From: Ignavibacteriota bacterium
GTDB lineage: Bacteria > Bacteroidota > Ignavibacteria > UBA10030 > UBA6906
Length of the DNA stretch: 64,000 nucleotides
Direction: 5' to 3'
Assembly: GCA_016707525.1 (NCBI GenBank)
Contig: JADJHP010000010.1
Location: 186,001 to 250,000 of the forward strand
Below the pieces are notes generated by a model, which worked only from the letters and a program-made list of their open reading frames with translations, had not been told where the DNA came from and searched no databases. Below, in pieces: positions 40,351 through 50,315 of this stretch (positions are counted from its first letter, which is position 1; every line of letters begins with the position of its first letter). The position numbers and the translations under genes were made by a program.

Positions 40351-42867
40351 CTATTTCTTTGCTTCGGCTACACTCTTCCCTTTCACTCTCTCCCGCACCG
40401 CCGGTATCTGCCACAAGCCGATCAGGATGCAGATCAGAGCGATCGCCCAGGCCACGTTGGAGATGGTGTAGCCTGCCTTGTAGACAGGCGGATCGAAGCT
40501 GAAGACCACCGTATGCTCACCCGCGGGCACGACCACCGAACGCAGCACGGAATTGGTCCGCAGGATCTCCGTTTCGTTCCCATCGATCGTGGCCTTCCAG
40601 CCGGCGGGGTAGTACACTTCGCTCAGGACAAGGAGTGCAGCGGAGGACGTGTAGGCCTTCATCGTGATCGCGCGCGACTTGAAGTCTTCGATCGACACCC
40701 GGGCGCTGTCCGGACGCGTGCACGGCGCAGGCAGCGCGCTCTGGACGACCGCCATACGCGCGGCGTTGAAACCCGGAGCGTTCAGTGTCCCGAACACCTC
40801 GTGATCGTTCGCGGCGACAAGGACCGTGTCCACGAAGAACGCACGCGCGAGTGCAGAAGGATTCTTGTACACACCGACGCGCTTCTCCTGGTCCACGTAC
40901 GCCAGAGTGAACTTATCCTCGGGCAACCGGCCACCGAAGACCAGATACTGTGCGTTCAGCATATTCACGATGTTCATATTCAGAGGGAAACTCGGGTCGG
41001 TACCCGCATAGAGGCAGGAATCCAGCATCGTCTGATAGATCTTCAGCTTCGCCGGGCTGTATCCACCGATCGACTGCAGCCCGTGATACGCGTAGGTGTT
41101 ATCATTGAAGCCGTCGGCCAGCGGGAAGATGCGAAAGAGTCCGGGTTGCCCGAGGAGCCAGGTCACCGTTGCATCCGGCTTGAACCTCGCCTCCACATTC
41201 GCCTGCGGCGTGGAGGTGACGTAGTTCCCCTTGTTGATGACGATCAGCAGGTCGATCAGCAGAAGGGCGAAGACCGCGACCGTCAGCAGGGCTATCGATG
41301 CCTTCCTCTTGAGATAGAGAACAACGATGCCGAGCGATGCGGCGGCCAGGAGGACGAACTTCACGAAGTCCTTCCAGAGGGTATCGAATCGCATCTGTTT
41401 CAGTTGCGCAAGGGCCTTGTCCGCATTGGCCCCGTAGTCCCGCTGGAGTTGCGGCATCTCGTCCTCCTTCGAGAACATCGAGCCGGAGAACGATGCGAAG
41501 AGGGAACTCTTGATCACCAGTCCGATGACGAGGAGGGCGAGCAGTACACCGCCCGCGATGAGCAGCGTCCGGCTCAACTTCTCGATCCGTTCCTTCGTGA
41601 CCGTCGCGGGGATCTCCAGGAGCCAATCGAGTCCGAACCCTGCCAGCACACCCACCACGAACGGGAAGAGGTGCAGGACCATCACCGGCACGCGGAACTT
41701 GTTGAAGTACGGCAGGTAGTCGAACATCGGCCCGTAAAGGAGCGGCAGGTGTTTGCCGAACGCCACGACGACCATGACGAGTGCGAGGATCCCGAAGAAC
41801 CATGTGAGGCGCGTGCGATTGTATGCGAGTGCGATCCCCGCCAGTACGAGCGGGAGGACCCCGACGTAGATCGTGGACGACGTGAAGGGCATGGTGCCCC
41901 AGTAGAGTGGTGTCTGGAATCCGAAGAATCCCGGAATGAGGAGCGTGATGATCTCCTCGGGATGCCACGACCAGTTGGTGGCGTAGTCCCATGCCAGGCC
42001 GCCCGTGGAACCTGCCGTGCCGCCGCCGCGGATCGAGAACTGTGCGAATTCCTGCACCGAGAGATAGATATACGCGGAGATGCCCAGTCCGATGACCACC
42101 GCACCGGCGAACGCCGCCGTGACGATCGCGGTCTTCCCCGGTGCCGCCTTCACGTTCATGATGATATGATAGAGCAGGTATGCACCGATGACCATGAAGC
42201 CGTAGTACACGATCTGCATGTGGTTGGTGAGCGCCAGCGTGCCGATCGCCGCCGTGAGCAGACCGAAGGAGAGCAGGTCCTTCCGCTCGAACAGGAGATG
42301 CGTGAACATGAAGACGAGCGGGACGTAGCAGAGGGCCATCAGTTTCGAGCCATGCCCTTCACTGGCGAGCGCGATGTTGTACGGCCCGAGCATGAACAGG
42401 ACCGCGGCGAAGAGCGCCGCCGGGCGGGAGAACTTCAGGGTGCGCATCATCATGAACATGAACACGGCGCCGAGGAAGTAATAGACCACCGCCCAGGTCC
42501 ATTTGCCGTTCAGGAAGAAGAGGTTCAGTGTATGCTGGAGGACCTGCTGCACATAGCTCACGTTGTGCGGGATGTATGCCACGTTCCCGAAGGTAGGCAT
42601 GCCGCTGAAGAACTGCGGCATCCAGAGCACATCCACGTTCTCGGCCTTTGCGATGCGGTTGCCGGCCTCGGTGTAGCTCAATGCCGCGGCGGTGTCGCCT
42701 TCGGAGGAGAATGCCGCGTCGTTGAAGACGACGTTCCGGAACACCACCAGCATGAGCACATAGAGCAGCCCGATACAGACAAGGTCGAGCTGGAGGGGAG
42801 AGAACCGCGCAAGGAACGAGGGCGCGGCGGCCCGTGCGGCCTGGGGTCGTTTGATCTGTTTGCTCAT
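40351..42867 (-). CDS. YfhO-family membrane protein (first copy)
   Basis: 838 residues with about 12 membrane helices and a large C-terminal soluble domain. The first helix is followed by a loop with EGDTAAALSYTEAG and FFSGMPTFGNVAYIPHNV, typical of YfhO (GT-C-like) proteins. The C terminus holds VLSEVYYPAGWKATIDG, TNSVLRSVVVPAGEHTVVFSFDP, found in most family members. In Firmicutes YfhO is linked to lipoteichoic-acid glycosylation; here it ends a surface-glycan cluster and may transfer a lipid-linked sugar outside the inner membrane. The gap 40058-40350 shows nothing recognisable. Confidence 0.85.
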   Translation of the reverse strand: MSKQIKRPQAARAAAPSFLARFSPLQLDLVCIGLLYVLMLVVFRNVVFNDAAFSSEGDTAAALSYTEAGNRIAKAENVDVLWMPQFFSGMPTFGNVAYIPHNVSYVQQVLQHTLNLFFLNGKWTWAVVYYFLGAVFMFMMMRTLKFSRPAALFAAVLFMLGPYNIALASEGHGSKLMALCYVPLVFMFTHLLFERKDLLSFGLLTAAIGTLALTNHMQIVYYGFMVIGAYLLYHIIMNVKAAPGKTAIVTAAFAGAVVIGLGISAYIYLSVQEFAQFSIRGGGTAGSTGGLAWDYATNWSWHPEEIITLLIPGFFGFQTPLYWGTMPFTSSTIYVGVLPLVLAGIALAYNRTRLTWFFGILALVMVVVAFGKHLPLLYGPMFDYLPYFNKFRVPVMVLHLFPFVVGVLAGFGLDWLLEIPATVTKERIEKLSRTLLIAGGVLLALLVIGLVIKSSLFASFSGSMFSKEDEMPQLQRDYGANADKALAQLKQMRFDTLWKDFVKFVLLAAASLGIVVLYLKRKASIALLTVAVFALLLIDLLIVINKGNYVTSTPQANVEARFKPDATVTWLLGQPGLFRIFPLADGFNDNTYAYHGLQSIGGYSPAKLKIYQTMLDSCLYAGTDPSFPLNMNIVNMLNAQYLVFGGRLPEDKFTLAYVDQEKRVGVYKNPSALARAFFVDTVLVAANDHEVFGTLNAPGFNAARMAVVQSALPAPCTRPDSARVSIEDFKSRAITMKAYTSSAALLVLSEVYYPAGWKATIDGNETEILRTNSVLRSVVVPAGEHTVVFSFDPPVYKAGYTISNVAWAIALICILIGLWQIPAVRERVKGKSVAEAKK

Positions 42868-42904
42868 GATGTGTGTCCGTTGATGAACGTGAGGGGTGTC
42901 TCTG

Positions 42905-44065
42905 TTATCGTGTGCGCCGTGTCTTCATCGCGGCATCGATCAGTCCCGCCATGGCATCGGCCCGTGCCTGCCAGTCGTTCGCGCGCGCGAACTCCCGCAG
43001 CCGTGCTGCATCGGGGACGTCCGCCCCGCGTGCGAGCGCTGTGCGTACCTGCGCGAGGAACTCTTCCGGCGTGTGTGCGATGAACGCGAGGTGACGCAGC
43101 TTCTCCAGGTCGTCCGAAAACGCCGTGCTGACCACGGGGATGCCCGCGGCCGTATACTCGTACAGTTTCACAGGATTGACCGCCTCGGTGAGCCGGTTCC
43201 TGACGAACGGGATGATCCCCACGTTCGCTGCTGCGAGGTAGGCGGGGATGTCCGCGTGGGCACGTGCGCCAAGCACGTGCAAGTTCGTGAATTTACGGCT
43301 TGCGTTCAACCGCGCCGCACAGTCGGGGTGCACAGGGCCAACGAGCACGACGTGCACGTCCGGCAGCGACTGCAACAGGCGGTCCACCAGCCTCAGGTCG
43401 AACCAGTGCGAGATCGTGCCGACATAGATGACCACCGGCTTCCCGTCCACGGGAAGGTCCGCGGGTCGCTCTGGGGTTCCGGCGTACGACCCGGTGTTCA
43501 CGCCGTTCTCAACGATCTCGATCGGTGTGGAGGTTTCCTGTGCGATCTGGCGCTGAAGCACGCCTGCGGTCACCGTGATGCGGTCGGCGAGACGGATCAT
43601 GCGCCGCCAATCCTTCCGGACATACGCCGGGATGTCGACGAACCCGAATGCATCATCGATATAATCGAAGACCACTCCCGCGGGTGTGATCCGCGCGATG
43701 AGAGGTGCGAACTGGAAATTCTCGACGAAGGCAGGGGACGAACCGGGATCGATGCCGATGGATCTGCACGCGCGCTTCAGCAGCATGGACTGCACCTGTG
43801 TGAGGCACCAGCGAAGTGGCGGGATGCTGCTCAGGAGCCTCGAGGCCAGGCGGATCGGGCGGCTCCGCGCGTTGTGCGGGAATTGCGGCAGTGTGAGAAG
43901 GAACAGATCCTTTGCTTTCTGTTCGGGCTGCCACCGGCGGGGTGTGCCGAGCGTGGCCGGTTCTATCCAGAGGAGCGTGCCCCGTTCCGCAAGACGCGAC
44001 GCGAGGTGCTGCGGACGCTGATACAGATGTTCCCAGGCGATATCCGAGAAGAAGAGGAGCGTCAT
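42905..44065 (-). CDS. Glycosyltransferase family 1/4 (TuaH-like)
   Basis: 386 residues, GT-B fold. Starts LLFFSDIAWEHLYQRPQHLA, typical of a group acting on surface polysaccharide. FDYIDDAFGF and ITVTAGVLQRQIA follow, and the C-terminal nucleotide-sugar domain has VVIYVGTISHWFDLRLV, VVLVGPVHPDCAA and IPFVRNRLTEAVNPVKLYEYTAAGIPVV. It probably adds one sugar to a lipid-linked glycan in the cytoplasm. Overlaps the preceding gene's stop by four bases. Confidence 0.85.
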   Translation of the reverse strand: MTLLFFSDIAWEHLYQRPQHLASRLAERGTLLWIEPATLGTPRRWQPEQKAKDLFLLTLPQFPHNARSRPIRLASRLLSSIPPLRWCLTQVQSMLLKRACRSIGIDPGSSPAFVENFQFAPLIARITPAGVVFDYIDDAFGFVDIPAYVRKDWRRMIRLADRITVTAGVLQRQIAQETSTPIEIVENGVNTGSYAGTPERPADLPVDGKPVVIYVGTISHWFDLRLVDRLLQSLPDVHVVLVGPVHPDCAARLNASRKFTNLHVLGARAHADIPAYLAAANVGIIPFVRNRLTEAVNPVKLYEYTAAGIPVVSTAFSDDLEKLRHLAFIAHTPEEFLAQVRTALARGADVPDAARLREFARANDWQARADAMAGLIDAAMKTRRTR

Positions 44066-45234
44066 GCCGGCCGTCCTGTTTCTTCAATGATCGTGCGGAG
44101 GAGGCCACCCACGACCTCCGGATCGAACGCGCGCCGTCCTTCCTGGATGGTCCGGCATTGCCGGAGATACCGCTCACCCGGCGGCTCAGCAGCAAGCCTG
44201 CGGACGAGGGCCTTCATCTCCTCCCCGTCCATGCACCGGTACCCGATATCGCCCAGGTCGCGTGCATACCAATCGATGAGTGGATTGCTCAGGTAGATGA
44301 TGGGTTTGATGTACGAGAGCGTATCCAGGAACGTGGAGCTTGCAACGAGGCCCGACCTGTGGGTGCGGGTCGTCCAGAGTGCATACGTCAGCTGTTCCGC
44401 GCGCGACCGGTATTCCACCGGTGTCAGGATCTTCGGGCTTGCATCCGGAACGGCCGTGTAGTCCCGCTGCGGGTCGTCGGGATGATTGAGATGGCCCACC
44501 ATCGAAAATTCCGCTGTGCAACCTTCCGCCTTCAGCTCGCGTGCGATCTGCACGACGAGATCGAAGCCGGGGACCGCGCTCACGCCGAAGAAGCCGAAGC
44601 GCACCGGCGCCGTGGGGCGCAGAGGCGCGGGCTCATGAGCGGCCCAGAAGGAAGGATGATCGAGTGGACGGCAGTGGGCGGCGACCTCGGGGAAGTGCGC
44701 GTTCAGGTACTCCTGGATCGGCCGCCCCGGCACAATGAACTGCAGCCCCTTCGGATGCGGTACGGAGATGGCAAGCCTGATCCCGCGCAACGCAGCGAAG
44801 CTCCGCGTACGGTCCTCGAGCCCCGCCAGCACGCTGTGCAGCACGGCCAGCACGGGAAAGGGGAATTTCCTTCTGTGGAGGATGAGTTTCACGGCGAGCG
44901 TTGCGGTATCCGTGGCCGACGTGGCGATCACCGCGCGCGCACGGGTCCGTTCCCCCTGATCCATCACCGAGCGCAGGAGGGCATATTCGGCCTTCATGCG
45001 CTTCACGGGGGCGAGGTCCCTCGGCGGGAGTTGGATGGACTGCCAGTCCACGTTCACCTCAGGCGCCGCGGATGCGAGCATGGCGCGCACATGGTCCAGA
45101 TGTGTCTGTTCGGCGATGTAGATGATCGGCACACCCGGATACGCGAGCGCGGCGCTCTTGATGAGCGGGGTATTGTACTGGGCGTGCTCGAACCCGCGGC
45201 AGAGCGGCTCGATGAAGATGATCGGGCCGTTCAT
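44062..45234 (-). CDS. Putative glycosyltransferase-like protein of the glycan cluster
   Basis: 390 residues, no membrane segment. Two-domain GT-B-like pattern: N-terminal IIFIEPLCRGFEHAQYNTPLI and VPIIYIAEQTHLDHV, C-terminal VRFGFFGVSAVPGFDLVVQIA, AEFSMVGHLNHPDD and YALWTTRTHRSGLVASSTFLDTLSYIKPIIY. The usual EX7E donor motif is not evident, so enzyme class is uncertain. Overlaps both neighbours by ATGA-type junctions, indicating coupling to flanking glycosyltransferases. Confidence 0.65.
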   Translation of the reverse strand: MNGPIIFIEPLCRGFEHAQYNTPLIKSAALAYPGVPIIYIAEQTHLDHVRAMLASAAPEVNVDWQSIQLPPRDLAPVKRMKAEYALLRSVMDQGERTRARAVIATSATDTATLAVKLILHRRKFPFPVLAVLHSVLAGLEDRTRSFAALRGIRLAISVPHPKGLQFIVPGRPIQEYLNAHFPEVAAHCRPLDHPSFWAAHEPAPLRPTAPVRFGFFGVSAVPGFDLVVQIARELKAEGCTAEFSMVGHLNHPDDPQRDYTAVPDASPKILTPVEYRSRAEQLTYALWTTRTHRSGLVASSTFLDTLSYIKPIIYLSNPLIDWYARDLGDIGYRCMDGEEMKALVRRLAAEPPGERYLRQCRTIQEGRRAFDPEVVGGLLRTIIEETGRPA

Positions 45235-46331
45235 CCCTGCCTCCGGCCCTGAAGCGCGATGCGCAACGCCCCGAGGAATGTTGCTGCAGCTTCTTCCCAG
45301 GTGAACGTTGCAGCCTGTGCGAACCCGGCTGCGCGCAGGCGCTCCCGCAAGTGTGCATCGGTCTCGATCGACAGGAGGGCCTCCGCAAAAGAGCGCGTGT
45401 CATCCGGGTCGATGTACACGGCGGCTTCGCCGCAGACTTCCGGCAGTGAGGTCTCGCGTGTGGTGATGACCGGACAGCCGGCGGTCATGGCTTCGAGCGG
45501 CGGCAGGCCGAAGCCTTCATATTTCGAAGGATACACAAGTGCGCGTGCGCGCTGGAAGAGATGCGCGAGTGTTGGCTCGTCCACATAGCCACGTTCTTCC
45601 ACGGCGCCGCGCGCCACGGCGTCCTTCACCACATCACGGAACGCTTCGGAGAAATAGTTGGGCGTGCCTGTGAGGATCAAGCGCGAAGCGATCTTCCCTT
45701 CAGCATGCAATGCAAGGAACAGCCGGACGAGCCCTTCGATCCCTTTGCGGCGGTCGTAGCCGCCCACATACACGAAGAACGGCTTGTCGTCAGGCGAGAC
45801 TGCCGCCGACCGCGCCGATGCGGGCGTCATCGTAGGCCCGAACCTGATCACCACGGGCTCGTGCGGGGCGCGGAATTGCGTGACGATCTGCTGGCGCGAG
45901 TAGATGGAATCGGTGAAGACGACATCGGAGCGGTCGAGGTCCTGCTGGACCCGTGCCCGGTAGCGCACTTCGTCCCCGGGTGCGCGGAAGTATCCGGGGA
46001 TGATCAGCGGCAGCACGTCGTGGATCGTGGACGCGACGATACCGGTGGTCTTCAGGTGCGGGACGTTCCCGTTCCAGGGGAACCAGGCGACATCGGCATG
46101 GCGGATGGCGCGTGGAAGGATGAGCGAACGCCAGTACTGATGGGGGACCCAGCGGCCTAGAGGGTGTGCGGTGATGCTCCCCTGGAACGTGAGACGCAGC
46201 GGCCGGCGATGGAATGCGCTGATCGTGAGGCCGGGATCGTGCGCAAGACATGCGTGCGAGAGCCCTGCCGTGACCTTGGCGATCCCGGTGGGTGGCAGCT
46301 CGAGGACCGATGCGTCGAGACCGATGTTCAT
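45231..46331 (-). CDS. Glycosyltransferase family 4
   Basis: 366 residues. N-terminal PPTGIAKVTAGLSHACL fits mannosyltransferase-type GT4 enzymes. The donor-binding part is plain: PFFVYVGGYDRRKGIEGLV, LILTGTPNYFS, LFQRARALVYPSKYEGFGLPPLEAMTAGCPVI (EX7E-type ending with Glu in PLEAM) and TSLPEVCGEAAVYIDPDD. Cytosolic transfer of a hexose to a growing glycan is likely. Confidence 0.9.
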   Translation of the reverse strand: MNIGLDASVLELPPTGIAKVTAGLSHACLAHDPGLTISAFHRRPLRLTFQGSITAHPLGRWVPHQYWRSLILPRAIRHADVAWFPWNGNVPHLKTTGIVASTIHDVLPLIIPGYFRAPGDEVRYRARVQQDLDRSDVVFTDSIYSRQQIVTQFRAPHEPVVIRFGPTMTPASARSAAVSPDDKPFFVYVGGYDRRKGIEGLVRLFLALHAEGKIASRLILTGTPNYFSEAFRDVVKDAVARGAVEERGYVDEPTLAHLFQRARALVYPSKYEGFGLPPLEAMTAGCPVITTRETSLPEVCGEAAVYIDPDDTRSFAEALLSIETDAHLRERLRAAGFAQAATFTWEEAAATFLGALRIALQGRRQG

Positions 46332-46336
46332 GGGTG

Positions 46337-47125
46337 TCAGCGTTTGGTCATGAGGGCAACGGCAAGCCCTCCGGCACCGGCGTTAGCCTGGTCGTAGTAG
46401 CCGACGTACCGGAGCTCTTCCGCAGGTGCTTCCTGCCAGCCGCCCCCGTAGGTATGCCGGAAATACCAATCCTTCACTTCTGCCGTGCCCTTGCCGATGT
46501 CGAGCAGCGGCTGCCAGTTCTCACGGTCCATGTTCTTGTGTGTACCATGGTTCTCGAACTTCCCGTACGGCACGGTGATCAGTAACCGTCCGCCCGGCGC
46601 GAGGATGCGCAGCATCTCATGCACGGCCTTCGCATCCATGGCATCTGCACGGGTGAAATTCGCGGTATAGCCAGAATTGTCCATGCCAAAGTGTTCGAGC
46701 GACGAGATGCACCATATGCAATCGAAGGTGTCCGGCTCGAACGGCGTCTTCGTGATGTCACCTTTCACGGCCTGCTCGTAGAGCGGCGTGGGGTCGTAGT
46801 GCGGATCCGCGATGTCGATCCCCGTCACGCGGCGCGGTGCGGGGAGCGAGCGCAGCATGGTGGCATGGCATTCCATGATGTTCGCGTAGCCGACGTCCAG
46901 GACGCGTTTGCCGGGAACGTAGGTGAGCCGTGCGAACAGGATCTCCACCGCGCGTTCGGGCAACTTCTTGCCATAGCCGGGGGGAAGCGTCACGCCTGCC
47001 GGCCAGGAAGGCTGTCCCGCCTCATACGCTTTGGTGTATTCGCTCGTGATCATCGCCTGGATGCCGGGGCGCCCGACGAGCTTCAGGATGGGGGTGACGA
47101 GACCAGTGATCGCAACTGTCGACAT
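46337..47125 (-). CDS. SAM-dependent methyltransferase of the glycan cluster
   Basis: 262 residues. Class I methyltransferase fold: KRVLDVGYANIMECH (motif I, with an unusual YANI in place of GxG), VTGIDIADPHYD (motif II acid), DTFDCIWCISSLEHFG (motif IV region) and MLRILAPGGRLLITVPYGKF. N-terminal ~60 residues are an extra helical segment. Substrate is probably a sugar or glycan terminus given location; only that context supports it. Confidence 0.78.
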   Translation of the reverse strand: MSTVAITGLVTPILKLVGRPGIQAMITSEYTKAYEAGQPSWPAGVTLPPGYGKKLPERAVEILFARLTYVPGKRVLDVGYANIMECHATMLRSLPAPRRVTGIDIADPHYDPTPLYEQAVKGDITKTPFEPDTFDCIWCISSLEHFGMDNSGYTANFTRADAMDAKAVHEMLRILAPGGRLLITVPYGKFENHGTHKNMDRENWQPLLDIGKGTAEVKDWYFRHTYGGGWQEAPAEELRYVGYYDQANAGAGGLAVALMTKR

Positions 47126-47158
47126 ACAATGATCCTTCGTTGATGCTGTACGTATGTT

Positions 47159-47878
47159 CTACCTGTGTGCCGCGAGCACGAAATAATTGCGCGGCATGAT
47201 CCTTCCCCAGAACCGCGGGCCGGTATGGTTGAAGAACCAGCGGGACAACCGGAACACGCGTGAGTACACCGCGCCCCGCAGGCCGCCGGTGAGGATCCGT
47301 CCGGACGACGGTTCGCTCCGCATGCGCGAGCCGTAGAACCATGTGTGGCCGACGAAATAATGCGGCTGTGTCGGGACGAAGACCAGCGGCTGCAGTCCCG
47401 CGCGCCCGAGGAGCTCTTCGAGTCCCGAACGATCGTACTCGTTCACATGGCCGAATGGTTCATTCCTCATGTAGGCAGGATTGATCGCCTTGATCCACCG
47501 TTCAGAAACGCGTGAGGGGACGGTGATGACCATCCTCCCGCCGGGGGCGAGCTTTGCGGCGAGCGCCGCCAGCACCTGTTCGGCGTTGGGAAGGTGTTCC
47601 AGCACTTCCTGACAATGAATGATATCGATCGGCCCTTGCAGGGTGCCGAGGTCCGTCGCATCCAGACGCAGCGTGATGCCGGTGGCGGAAATGCCCGCAC
47701 GTTGCGCTTCGGCCATCTGCCAGTCCAGCACCTTTGTATCGAAATCCAGATAGGTGATCTCTTTCGCGCCCGTGACCTCCGCGGCGGCACGGCTGAACGA
47801 CGAGAAGCCCGGGCCAACGTCCAGGATCCGGCCTGCCGTGAAGCCCTGCAGATGCGTGCGGATGAGTGTCTCGATCAT
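47159..47878 (-). CDS. SAM-dependent methyltransferase of the glycan cluster
   Basis: 239 residues from MIETLIRTHLQGFTAGRILDVGPGFSSFS. Motif I DVGPG, ITYLDFDTKVLDWQM, PIDIIHCQEVLEHLPNAEQVLAAL and APGGRMVITVPS are class I landmarks. The long open frame extends upstream, but the ATG at 47876-47878 overlaps the stop of the preceding gene, which fits the compact operon. The C terminus has a basic, aromatic region. Confidence 0.82.
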   Translation of the reverse strand: MIETLIRTHLQGFTAGRILDVGPGFSSFSRAAAEVTGAKEITYLDFDTKVLDWQMAEAQRAGISATGITLRLDATDLGTLQGPIDIIHCQEVLEHLPNAEQVLAALAAKLAPGGRMVITVPSRVSERWIKAINPAYMRNEPFGHVNEYDRSGLEELLGRAGLQPLVFVPTQPHYFVGHTWFYGSRMRSEPSSGRILTGGLRGAVYSRVFRLSRWFFNHTGPRFWGRIMPRNYFVLAAHR

Positions 47879-48639
47879 GAACGGCCGCCCTCTTTCCGGA
47901 TCGCGAGCACGGTGATCATGCCGGTGGGCGACCGGCGTGAGTGATGCTCGACCGTATCCACCTTGAGCCAGCGGAGGATCTTGCTGGTCTTCGGGATCCA
48001 GCGCCATGCGGCGATGGGATTGAATGCATACGCCTCTGCGCCGGTGTAGCCTGCCTTCACCGCCATGCGCAGGATCCGCCCCGGACTCATATCATCTTCA
48101 AAGCCGTACTTCCATGTGCCCCGCATCTTCTGCCAGCTCTGGCGCAACTGGAACTGCCATGCGAGGCGGTTGGGGACGAGGATCAGGACCAGTCCGCCGG
48201 GTTTGCACAGCCGCACCATCTCATGGATGAGCAGCACCTTGCCTTCGTCCACGAAGTGCTCGATCACCCCGCCGTTCCAGACGAGGTCGTACACGTTCCC
48301 CGGCACATCGTTGCGCAGTGCATCCGCCAGGAACTGCTCGGGCGGGGGGAGTCCGGCGCGTTTGAATCCTTCTGCTGCCGTCGCAAGTGCCACCGGCGAG
48401 ATATCGAGGAGAGCGCAATGCGCACCCTGCTGGGCGAGTGCAACGGAGGTCAGTCCGCTGCCGGAACCCACCTCGATGATCCGCTTGCCCGATGCATCGC
48501 CGAGGTGGCGGAGGATCGTTGCGAGGTTCGCACGGTTCTCGGGAAACTGCCAGTAGGCCGCTTCATCGTACGCCGCGGAGACCTTATCCCAGGTCGCAGC
48601 GACATCCCCGTGCTGATACGGTGTGTTGGTGTCAGCCAT
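47875..48639 (-). CDS. SAM-dependent methyltransferase of the glycan cluster
   Basis: 254 residues from MADTNTPYQHGDVAATWDKVS. Motif I IIEVGSGSGLTSVALA, CALLDISPVALATA, VYDLVWNGGVIEHFVDEGKVLLIHEM and PGGLVLILVPN. Third of three methyltransferases in a row. The ATG is preceded by AAGGAGAG and overlaps the flippase stop by eight bases. Confidence 0.82.
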   Translation of the reverse strand: MADTNTPYQHGDVAATWDKVSAAYDEAAYWQFPENRANLATILRHLGDASGKRIIEVGSGSGLTSVALAQQGAHCALLDISPVALATAAEGFKRAGLPPPEQFLADALRNDVPGNVYDLVWNGGVIEHFVDEGKVLLIHEMVRLCKPGGLVLILVPNRLAWQFQLRQSWQKMRGTWKYGFEDDMSPGRILRMAVKAGYTGAEAYAFNPIAAWRWIPKTSKILRWLKVDTVEHHSRRSPTGMITVLAIRKEGGRS

Positions 48640-50041
48640 GCTGCTCTCCTTGTGACGGGGACAGTCGTTTCCAGAGGATGACGCCCGTGAGCGAAACGCC
48701 GATGATCTCATTGACCAGCAGCGCCAGTGCGGATGCCAGAGGGCCGATCTGCGGAAGAAGGATGACGTTCACGAGCACCACGGCGATCATCTGGGCAAAA
48801 TTGATCTTCCAGTAGACCTTCACCATGCCCACGCTGTAGCCGATGATGCCGATGGGGGCGATGAGGATGGCGAACGCATACCGGATGCACAGCACCTGTC
48901 CGAGGAGCACGCTCCCTTCGAACGCCTTGCCGAAGAGCAGCGGTGCGAGGATCGGGACGAAGATCGCATACAGGGTGCCGAAGAAGGCGAGCACGCCGCA
49001 GAGCATGAAGGTCTTCTTCATCATCGCGCGGATCTGGTCCAGCGTGAGGTGCGACGAAGCGCGCGGCCAGAGTGCCCCGCCGATCGCCGTGAGCATGATG
49101 GCGAGGGGCGTTGCAAAGCGTGTGGCGATGTTATAGATCCCGACATCGCTCTTCGGCAGGAATGCGCCCATCAGCCAGACGTCGAGCCGCAGGATGATGA
49201 GCACGATGACGGTGGATGCAAGGTTATAGCGTGCGAAGGTTGCCGGGTCATCGCCTTCTTTCAGCGGCGTGGCCGCATCCGTTCCTGTGGACAGGGGGTT
49301 CTGCCAGACCTTGTTCCATCCTTCCGCGATGGAGCGGGGGAGCGGGTTCCTGCCGATGAGTGCGGCGCGCGGGATAGCCAGGATGAAGATCAGGGCACCG
49401 AGTGCGGCGGCGATCAGCGAGACGATGACGACGTACTGTACGGACCAGAGATGCAGCACGGCGAGGAGGACGATGCCGAACAGTGTGATGGATGTCTGGG
49501 CGACGTTGATGCTCGCATTGCGCCCGAATTTCTTCAGCGACTGGAAATAGATCGACGGGATCGACGCAAGGGCGGTGAAGATGCCCCCGATGAGTCCGAT
49601 GCGCATGATGGGCGTCAGGCCGGGCGACTTCCAGAGATCCGCGATCTGGGGGGCGAAGAAGAAGAGGAGCCCGGTCGCTGCGACGGAGAGTGCCAGGCGC
49701 AGGCGGAATGCCCACCGGAGCACGGACATCTGCCCATCGGTATCGCCCACCGAGGCCGCCCGGGATGCGAAGCGGATGGCGGTCTGGCCGATCCCCAGAT
49801 CGGAGAGCGAGGCGGCGACGCCGGCGAGACTCAGGATGAGAGCGAATTGGCCCATGCCCTCGGTGCCGAGGCCGCGGGCGATGAGCACGGAGGTCACGAA
49901 GGCGGCAACGACCGTGGCGACCTGCGGGATGATCAGCACGAGGACATCACGGATGCCGCGTTTGGAATCCACGACGGTGTTCGCGAGCCCTTGAAAGGCT
50001 TCCTGAACGAACGTCTGAAATTCTTTGACCGCGGCGATCAA
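48632..50041 (-). CDS. Polysaccharide flippase (Wzx/MATE-like), first copy
   Basis: About 469 residues, roughly 14 hydrophobic segments. VLVLIIPQVATVVAAFVTSVLIARGLGTEGMGQFALILSLAG and YFQSLKKFGRNASINVAQTS match oligosaccharide flippases of the MVF superfamily. A central polar loop (PLSTGTDAATPLKEGDD) is longer than usual. Start: TTG at 50041 with AGGTGG upstream is preferred; the open frame goes further but reads as noise. It probably moves the lipid-linked glycan across the inner membrane. Confidence 0.85.
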   Translation of the reverse strand: MIAAVKEFQTFVQEAFQGLANTVVDSKRGIRDVLVLIIPQVATVVAAFVTSVLIARGLGTEGMGQFALILSLAGVAASLSDLGIGQTAIRFASRAASVGDTDGQMSVLRWAFRLRLALSVAATGLLFFFAPQIADLWKSPGLTPIMRIGLIGGIFTALASIPSIYFQSLKKFGRNASINVAQTSITLFGIVLLAVLHLWSVQYVVIVSLIAAALGALIFILAIPRAALIGRNPLPRSIAEGWNKVWQNPLSTGTDAATPLKEGDDPATFARYNLASTVIVLIILRLDVWLMGAFLPKSDVGIYNIATRFATPLAIMLTAIGGALWPRASSHLTLDQIRAMMKKTFMLCGVLAFFGTLYAIFVPILAPLLFGKAFEGSVLLGQVLCIRYAFAILIAPIGIIGYSVGMVKVYWKINFAQMIAVVLVNVILLPQIGPLASALALLVNEIIGVSLTGVILWKRLSPSQGEQHG

Positions 50042-50279
50042 CGAAATGCCACCTTGATTGGTATGCGAAGGACTGCTGCAGGGGCAAGAGGGCCGACCGG
50101 CCCGGCGAACGCCCGGCACATACCGGCGGTCCGGACCTCTTCGGGAATGGTCCAGGAAAAAGGCGATACCGCCGGAAGAATTCACTAAGATACGCAACTG
50201 GGGAAGAAGGAACAAGAGCAGAACGGTGCTTCACGCGGTGCGGAAGCAAGGCAAAGCCTTACAGGGCAAGGAGATGGGA

Positions 50280-50303
50280 GATGGCGCCCCGGAGGGCGCC
50301 ATC
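50280..50303 (-). terminator. Hairpin after the LamG protein gene
   Basis: GATGGCGCCC, loop CGGA, then complement GGGCGCCATC: a 10-bp perfect stem 13 bases past the LamG stop on the minus strand. No T-run follows in that direction. The remaining gap to the flippase start (50042-50279) shows nothing recognisable. Confidence 0.55.
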
Positions 50304-50315
50304 CGGAAGAGAAAG

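Noticed and set aside
40513..43083. 856-codon open frame on the plus strand
   Set aside because: It is antisense to the YfhO gene, with a His/Arg/Glu/Asp-rich composition typical of shadow frames in GC-rich DNA.
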